NCBI GenBank assembly: GCA_014529385.2
Contig: CM043958.1
Location: 125,217,817-125,281,816, forward strand
Direction: 5' to 3'
Origin: Adiantum capillus-veneris
Taxonomy: Eukaryota > Streptophyta > Polypodiopsida > Polypodiales > Pteridaceae
DNA: 64,000 bases
The notes beneath the pieces were generated by a model, which was given only the letters and a program-made list of their open reading frames with translations, searched no databases and was not told the origin of the DNA. How positions within the stretch are numbered: position 1 is the first letter of the stretch; every line of letters begins with the position of its first letter. Made by a program: the position numbers and the translations under genes. Of the stretch, positions 57,241 through 64,000 are shown one piece after another.

Positions 57241-58756
57241 AGTGAATGCGGTTTCCATAGCAACTCACAATGATCTATCTTCTATGATAGATGAGTATGC
57301 TAATGATCCGGATTTTAGAGATGTGATTTCAGCCCTTGCACTAGGGAAGAAAGAGGAACCATTTACTTTACAAGATGGTCATCTTCACTATGGCAATAGA
57401 CTATGTGTTACTAGCTCACTACATGAGAAAGTAATGTATGAATCTCATGCTCCTTCTTATGCAGGGCAAAGAGGGATTCAGTCTACCCTAAAGGGGATTG
57501 AAACATATTTCTATTGGCCTACCATGAAAGAAAACATACAAGAGTATGTTTCTAAATGTGTGGTATGCAAAAAGACGAAGTTTGATAGAGGGAAGCAACT
57601 TGGATTGCTTCAACCTTTGCCAATCCCTAATACAGCATGGGAGAGCATATCCATGGATTTTATCTTTGGATTGCCTAAGTCTATCCATGGGAATATGGGA
57701 ATATGGACGATAGTAGATAGGTTCAGTAGACAAGCTCATTTTATACCTGTCAAAAAAACTATCAAAACCCACCAAATGGCAACCCTCTTCATTTCACAAA
57801 TCTTCAAGTACCATGGCTTGCCAATGTCCATAGTGTCCGATAGAGATCCTAGAATGACCAGTAATTTTTGGAAGGGTCTCTTTGAGAATTTAGGAACAAG
57901 GTTAAACTTATCTGCGGGCTATCACCTGCAAACAGATGGCCAAAGTGAAATAGCTAACATAACAATTCTCGATCTACTAAAATCCTATGTAACGGAAGTA
58001 GATCAAAGATCCCAACAGGAGAAGTACTTACCCTTAGTGGAGTATGCCTACAATAACAGTCTACATACTTCCACGGGAAAATCACCTTTTGAGGTAATTG
58101 AGGGAAGATAAAAAAGTCACTTGCTACTTAAGGTACACGAAAATATCTTCGTTGCAGATGACTATAGCCGAGACCTACAAGAATCTCTCTAAAATATTAA
58201 GGATGCTATCTCTATCTCACAACAACGGCAAAAGGCTTCTGACAAGCAGAGAATAGCCCCAGCGTTTTATGAAAATGATTGGGTCTTACTCAAATTTCCC
58301 AAGGCTCGATTAAGGCACCTGACGGGCAAGAATCCTACGGGACACCAAAAGTACTATGCTAAGTCAGCAAAAAGGTACTATGGTCCCTTCTAGATTCTTT
58401 GGCCAATCAATGAGATGGCCTATCAACTCAAGTTGCCCAACCATTGGCTCATAAACAATGCTTTCCATGTGAGCCTACTAAAGCCTTACAAAGGAGAGCC
58501 ACCTAAAGAACCAACTATTGAAGACCCACCGGAGATCGAGGACCAAGAAGAGGTGTTGTAGCCCAAGTCCATTCTCCGACATGAAGACAAGGTACTAAGA
58601 GGCGGTAAGACTATCCGACGATATCTTATTTATAAGTTTAAGAATTATCCTTTTGAAGATGCTAGATGGATGCAAGGCATACAATTAAAGGATAACCTAA
58701 ACCTTTTCACAATGCTTACAATGCTTCCCAAGAGTAAGCAAATGTACAAATGTTAA
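57241..58756 (+). pseudogene. Element C integrase and chromodomain
   Basis: From 57143 the frame runs uninterrupted to TAA 58109-58111: zinc module end CVVCKKTKFDRGK, SMDFIFGLPKS (Asp), SIVSDRDPRM (Asp), HLQTDGQSEIANIT (Glu). The His position near 57450 appears changed (GQRGIQ). Stops at 58109, 58190, 58391 and 58559 interrupt the tail, which has NDWVLLKFPKARL, AYQLKLPNHW and the chromodomain GKTIRRYLIYKFKNYPFEDA. Ends TAA 58754-58756. Confidence 0.85.
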
Positions 58757-59092
58757 AAATGAACAAAATTTTTGTCTTACAAGACACTTTTTTTCTTTAT
58801 TGTGCACCAACATGAAGTAATATGCATGCTTAGATCAAGTTTGCACAGACAACGTCTCCCGAACACCAAGTAGAGCTTGTCACTATACTATGGAAGATGA
58901 TAGGACTAATGTGCAGACATGCTTGCAACAGCCTCAGGCTCTCAAGCGCCAAATGGACTAGTCATCCATTGTGGAATGATGTCGCAGGGTAACATAGGGA
59001 TCCTCTACCCGTTAAGAAAAGGACTAATGAATATGATTTATCTTATCTAACTTATAGTTGAGGACGACTATGATTTCAAGAGAGAGAAGTAA
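58757..59092 (+). other. 3' untranslated region and PPT of element C
   Basis: About 335 bp without gene; ends with purine run AAGAGAGAGAAG (59078-59089) before the 3' LTR. Confidence 0.7.
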
Positions 59093-60633
59093 TGTCATAA
59101 TAATCAATATTTAATTCTCCTAAATGATTTTCTCATGTTAAACTGATCATTTAATATGCGGAAGTGCCAGGGGAGAAAAAGCTAGAATATTGGTTAAGCT
59201 AGGAAACCGGCCACAGTACGAATCCAAAGTAGGTAAAATAGGGATCCAAAGGGGGGGCCACTGTAAAAGATCCATGTGCAACAATGGGCTTAAAAGACCC
59301 TAAGTTTCAGCCCATTAATACTTCCAAAATGCTAAGGCTCCAAAATTCAAAGCTTGTGTCCAAAGGTTAAATATTGGGGGAATTGGATGCTTTGTGTGTG
59401 CCGTGCAAGTAGGGATGAGAGAGAAACTCACACAAACACACAAGATCCCTTTACACAAAGGGAATGAGGGCACATGTCAGCTCCCTAGCGGGCCAGATGC
59501 CCACAAGGTGTACCCAATTCCTACTAGATCTTGGAGGTGGACCAATGAGAATTAGGCTAGAGTAAATCTAGTTTAATTAATTTAAAAACACTTAATAAAA
59601 GAACCAATAAGAATTAAGCTCTCTACAAGACTGTTGGACAGCCTCCCAAGGGGACCAATGAGCATTCAACAACCCAATGGCTTGCCTGATTCCTATTGGC
59701 CAGGAGGCAAAGGGGTCCAATGAGAGTTTAGTTGAAGAAAATAATTACCTAAAGCTCTCACAAAATGGGAAAAGGGAACACATGTCACAAGGCTATCACT
59801 TATGCTGCTTAATTACCATTGGCTAAGCCTTGGGAGGTCCAATAGGATGCTAGCAAGAGCAAACAACAACACGGGTCGACCAAGAGAGAGAGGGGGCTGA
59901 TTTTTTCAAGACATTTATCACCTACACACTCACACTAGCTTATGTGTGAAGAGAAGAAGACTCTCTCCTTCTCAAGATTTAATGGAAAGCTTACCACCTA
60001 CTCCAAGCTTGTGGGAAGGGAGTCCTACACCAACAACTCTTGGCTTTGTGATGCAAATCCAACCAAGAGGCAAGCTTCAATGCATGCTCATCTCCTCTAC
60101 CATGCTAATTACTAAGCTAAGCTATGCTAATATGAGTGATTATGTGAGGAAATGTACATCTTTCTCGTAAGAATACTCCTTCTTCCTCTCAAGCTACTCT
60201 CATACCCCGCTAGCTCTCACCATTTTCGAAGGTGTGTGAGGTCTTGGGTCTCAGACCATGAGGGAATTGATGTTGTGTTTGATAAGTTTTTTGCTTAGTG
60301 CATGAAGTTTATATCTTCATTGCACTAGCTAGTATTGAAGGAACACAAGAAATTGTATTGTAAAATGTCTCTCCTGATGGGAGAAACCAGAATACAAAGC
60401 CTTTTGTAGGGGGGACCGGCTCCATGCAAATCTAGTCCTCAAATGTTGTCAATTGCTTAATTTTTCTCTCTTTTGAAGTATTGTTCATGCTATCTAAGTA
60501 GGTGTTATGCTTTTTGTTTCTCTCTCCACCCAAGGACTCTTGTAATCTGATTAGGAATCTATTCTAATGAAATGCTCACTATGTTCATGATATTTTCCGC
60601 TACATGCAAGTTACTAAGCCATTAAATGTTACA
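59093..60633 (+). repeat. 3' LTR of element C
   Basis: 1541 bp partner of 50749-52335; a shortened segment near 59395-59410 accounts for most of the length difference. Confidence 0.92.
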
Positions 60634-60638
60634 GACCT
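60634..60638. repeat. Target-site duplication GACCT (right)
   Basis: Matches 50744-50748. Confidence 0.9.
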
Positions 60639-63509
60639 AGTCTATAAGTTGTCTATGGAGTCAGAGTCCAATTCTAGCATCTTGCAAAAACCTCAATTTT
60701 CTACTTGGGACCCCCCTCGACCCCTCCCAAATGGTCATATGTTGATATAAAAGTGTTTTATTACATTTGAGCATGCTAGAATTCAAGTCTCGTCCAATTT
60801 GGTTGAGCTGACATGCTGCTATGGTCAGTTTTAGGTCGTAGGACTTCGTACACTACTGGGTTTCTAGGGATTTTTCCTAAGCCTAGACTTGCTACCCGGC
60901 CATATAGAATTGATCGTTAGTAAGCTTAGAAAATACCCCACGTGTCTCATGTGAGATGGTGCTGTAAAAGGGTGACCGTGGACTCCAAAAATTGTGTGCG
61001 AAGAAGGTCAAGAGCTCTCTCTTCAAGGGCGACTAGTGGAAATGAGGTGATTTTGAACTACCTTGGATATCTATACTCGGACTTCCCAAACTATTTTTTC
61101 CCAAATTTCCCTTTTAGTCCTACAAGGCCGTGAAATCTATGCTAGACTAAAAAAAAATTTCAATCGCATTTCGATAGCTCATTCTACAAGAATTTGCGAA
61201 AGTAGGTCTTGGTAGCTTAATTTAGGCTTCCCGCTTCCATTTGTCGATTTGATTGAATATTTTTTGTGCTTGTCCACCTTGTCCTTTTGATCATCAATAT
61301 ATCTTCAGTTTTTGCATCTACGCTCATTTGCTATTTATTATTAATTTTTGACATGTTTATTAAAAAAATTAAAGAAAAAAACAAAATGCGCTAAAAAAGC
61401 AAGGTGAAAATCCAATAATTAAGAAAATCCATTGAAAAAAACAGCTTTATTTTTTTTTGGTGGATTTCTCCATTTTCAAGTCCCAATATGAAGAAAAATG
61501 ATGAAAAATAACCAAAAAAGACCAATTTTTGATGACTTTCTGATAGTATATACACTATTTACACTCATCGGATATCAGCTAAATTTTCCCTGTTTGATAA
61601 TTTTGTAAGGGCATTACTAGGTAATTTTTCAAAAAATTACACGTTAACATCAAACTTTTTCCTCCCTCTTCAAACATTTCCCTTAATTACTTAGTTCCCT
61701 TCCACCCCTCCTAGATGGCGTACTCCGGGATGATTGTGTGCATGGGTTAAACAATCTTGTCTATGAATAGCCTTGGTTGGGTCTATCATGCTTTGAAGAT
61801 CAATGCATTTCAAACCATTATACTATGCAAGAGTTGGGACTTGAGTAATTAACACGAGGGTTTCTGATGTCAAGGTTCTCTTTTGCTGTCTCCCAAAGAC
61901 AAACTCTTATAGCTTGTGTGCTCTTTGCTTGATGGTACCATTAGGATGATTTGGCATGCTAATTTCTTGAGCTGTCCGTTTCAATAATGATGGTTGTGAG
62001 CTTTTACCCACCATTGGTATCTTGGTTTGCTTTGGTCCGAATTTTGTGGTTGAGTCTTTTGAGACTTAACTCTCCATTTCTTTACTGGATTTACAGTTTG
62101 CAGAGAAAATAAGCACTCTTTTTTCTTCCAAATCCATTTTGCTTTAGGTTCCCTTCTTGAACATTCTCCTCTTGTGTTTTGAACCTTGGAACCGTTGATA
62201 GACCGCTTTTGGCGTGTACAAAGTAGCGCGTATATGCATGGTCATATGTTCAAAAAGATGTAAATACATGCATTTGGGAGATTTGCAAAGTGGTTTCAAG
62301 TTCTAAAAAAGATGCAACGTGTACACATTGTGAATAGTCAGGTTCGGGCACTAGCAGTCAGACACATGTACATATCCGTATAGGGTATCGAGGCCTTGGA
62401 TATGGTTTTAGGTGGCTTATTTTAGTTCTATAGAATGTGTTTGAGATTTCTATAATGTGTTTGAGATTTCTAGAATTTAAATAATGCAAGTGAGAAGTGT
62501 GGGTACTCTCATCCTGCTCAAGAAGTTTGGGACATGCAGTAACTGTCTATTTACGGTGCCTGATCTGTGGTGATACGTGCATCGCCCTAGAAGTGGTCAA
62601 AAAAAGAATGTGGAGATGTGGAAAAGTGATTTCAGTATCGAGGATCAAGCGTGCAAAATTTGGTGAATATTGGAGTCCGTTTGGAGTTTTTCCTGTGAAA
62701 AATGCCCGTCGGGGGTCAAAATTGGCCAAAAATGGTCAAAAAAAGGTGTGAAATGGCTTCAAATTGCCACATCACTCATGGTTCCATGATGGTCCAGGAT
62801 GAGGGAGGACTTTTGAAGTATAATATCAACACTTTCACCCCTGTGTGTGTGGGAGGAAGCAGGGTTCCTACAGGTGGTCTAGTGCAGTCCCGTTGCGTTC
62901 GCGTCCTGTTTTCGAGTGTGTGGAGGAGTGAATGAGAGCTTTCTCTCTTCAATTGTGCACTTGGGAGAGTCTATGGAAGTTCTGAGGTTTCCATGGATGT
63001 GTGTGTGCAAGGAATTGAGGGAAGAAGGTGCAGCTTTCTGCAAGACTATGTGACCCTGTATCGGTGCCATTAGGGTTGGTGCTACTCCAAAGAGTCTAAC
63101 AGAGTGGAGTTTGGTGAAGCTTTTTCAATGGTTTGAGAGTGGCCTTTTGTGGCTGGAGTTTTTGGGTTTTTTATGGTTTTTCTTGTATATTTTGGTCACC
63201 ATCAAGGGTGATTTCAAGTGTTGATCACCTCGACTCGCCTTGTAGTGCCTGCGGGCAAGCAAGGGCTTGTAGGTCGAGGCGTTTGGATTTTGAAATGAGC
63301 TTGTGGGTAGAGTTTTCAGGGAGCTTTTGAGTGGTAGTGAGTGAGGTGAGAAATTCAAGTAAATTCCTTGTATTGTGTTGAGTTTTCTGGGTGTGTGAGT
63401 GTGCGCACGACATCTTTTCCTCCATCATCCTTTGGCGATCCTGCTCGGGAGTGAAAATTACCGATTTTGCACCCAGAATTTGGATTTTGAGCAATGATGT
63501 ACACAAATT
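60639..63509. other. Unassigned sequence, probably LTR or leader of a right-hand element
   Basis: 2.9 kb with no supported gene. AT-rich with poly-A stretches near 61360-61450. GTGTGAGTGTGCGC and other G/T-rich text before the gag at 63537 resembles an untranslated leader. I found no clear primer site. Confidence 0.35.
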
Positions 63510-63536
63510 TTGGATTTTGAATGCAGTTTCATGATG

Positions 63537-64000
63537 GTGGTTCCATTCCAACCATCAATTTACACACGTTCTGAGGATGCAGACGATTGGCTTGCATCAT
63601 ATGAGTTCGACTTGACATGTTTATGCCGTACAGTTCCAAGTGAGGCACAAAAGCTTGCAGGTATCAATCTGGTGGTCAGAGGTAATGCAAGATAATGGTT
63701 TGAGAGATTGTCATAGGATGACAAAGTGAATTGGGACAGCTTTAAGATATGCTTTTGAAGCGGTTTAAAAAGGGGATTCCTCACTAAGATGCATGGAAAC
63801 AGGTCACTAGTTTGTTTATGCAAGAGCACGAGTCTATTGCATATTTTTGGTCAAGATTTGATGATGCTTGGAGAGTGTGGAAATATTCTCTTTTGCATGT
63901 GGAAGCCATGTCTAAAGAGGAATTCTATTTTGAATTTACAAATAGCCAAAGAATACAGGTATTCACAAGTCTATTGCGGCCGGTCCTTAAGATGAAATTG
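63537..64000 (+). pseudogene. Gag of another LTR element, cut by the window edge
   Basis: From near 63537 a frame gives VVPFQPSIYTRSEDADDWL, TVPSEAQKLAGINLVVRGNA, TAA at 63693-63695, WFERLS, TAG at about 63714, then DDKVNWDSFK. After a shift a further frame has HEDAWKQVT-type and YFWSRFDDAWRVWK blocks. This is a retrotransposon Gag capsid. Both stops fit lost Gln codons. Pol would lie beyond the window. Confidence 0.65.

Larger units (their letters stand above)
50749..60633 (+). mobile_element. Element C: chromovirus, decayed by nonsense codons
   Basis: LTRs 50749-52335 and 59093-60633 (TGTCATAATAATC…GTTACA), perfect GACCT duplication, initiator-Met-like PBS at 52337, PPT at 59078. Gag-pol is a single reading frame without gag/pol shift and ends with a chromodomain. 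A 1-kb unrelated stretch interrupts gag. At least fifteen in-frame stops but only two or three frameshifts are seen. Confidence 0.93.

Noticed and set aside
52756-58756. TAA/TAG read as Gln (ciliate-like code) to explain the many in-frame stops
   Set aside because: TGA also appears in Arg contexts, genuine frameshifts and deletions coexist, and the elements are plant Ty3 types. Decay by C-to-T is simpler.
52756-58756. Fungal repeat-induced point mutation as cause of the C-to-T pattern
   Set aside because: Element types, primer sites and chromodomains are plant-like, and gene remnants show the same pattern. Methylcytosine deamination suffices.

Overview
The window is nuclear DNA of a plant with a large, repeat-rich genome. 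Ty3/Gypsy LTR retrotransposons nested in one another, with plant-type initiator-Met primer sites and chromodomains, fill most of it. The gene remnants (an FCP1/NIF-like phosphatase with a DxNGLL motif, a RING-like coiled-coil protein and an 'SDG…GKGEHDG' transposase-like protein) are families I associate with large expansions in seed-free plants, so a fern or similar plant is my best guess, with low confidence. I see no intact ordinary gene, no rRNA or tRNA gene and no CRISPR array.

Layout. 1-2340: AGCTA-rich degenerate repeat. 2418-10134: element A, a gag-only LTR element whose 2.6 kb LTRs exceed its interior; it sits in pseudogene G1 (2341-2417 and 10139-about 11060, minus). 11949-17774: G2, a decayed multi-exon gene, divergent from and homologous to G1, encoding coiled coil, RING-like finger, basic NLS-like region, Asp/Ala repeats and an FCP1-like domain. 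18653-about 20300 (minus): G3, a transposase-like gene convergent with G2. 20292-48603 (minus): element F, a Ty3 element lacking integrase and 3' LTR, split by element B. 22850-42566 (minus): element B, a chromovirus with 2.9 kb LTRs and TGCAT target duplications, itself split by element D (26058-33969, minus), a Tat/Ogre-like element with the extra archaeal-type RNase H. 48604-50743: an unassigned region with a decayed ORF and an AT-rich palindrome array. 50749-60633 (plus): element C, a chromovirus with GACCT duplications. 60639-64000: unassigned sequence ending in the gag of another element that runs off the window.

Insertions are ordered by nesting: D is younger than B, B younger than F, and A younger than G1. 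Across B in F, and across D in an antisense ORF of B, the interrupted reading frame resumes in phase once one target-site copy is dropped, which supports the boundaries.

The most interesting signals are: (1) five copies of a 20-bp palindrome at 267-288 bp spacing in the leader of F, with a second array of related design at 49.8-50.4 kb; (2) two homologous extra ORFs at opposite ends and on opposite strands of element B; (3) nonsense codons that nearly all fall where a C-to-T change in a Gln or Arg codon would explain them, across elements and genes; (4) the divergent G1/G2 pair around a (CT)n(CG)n tract; (5) palindromic TGTGCTATATAGCACA arrays shared by the G2 intron and the G2-G3 spacer.
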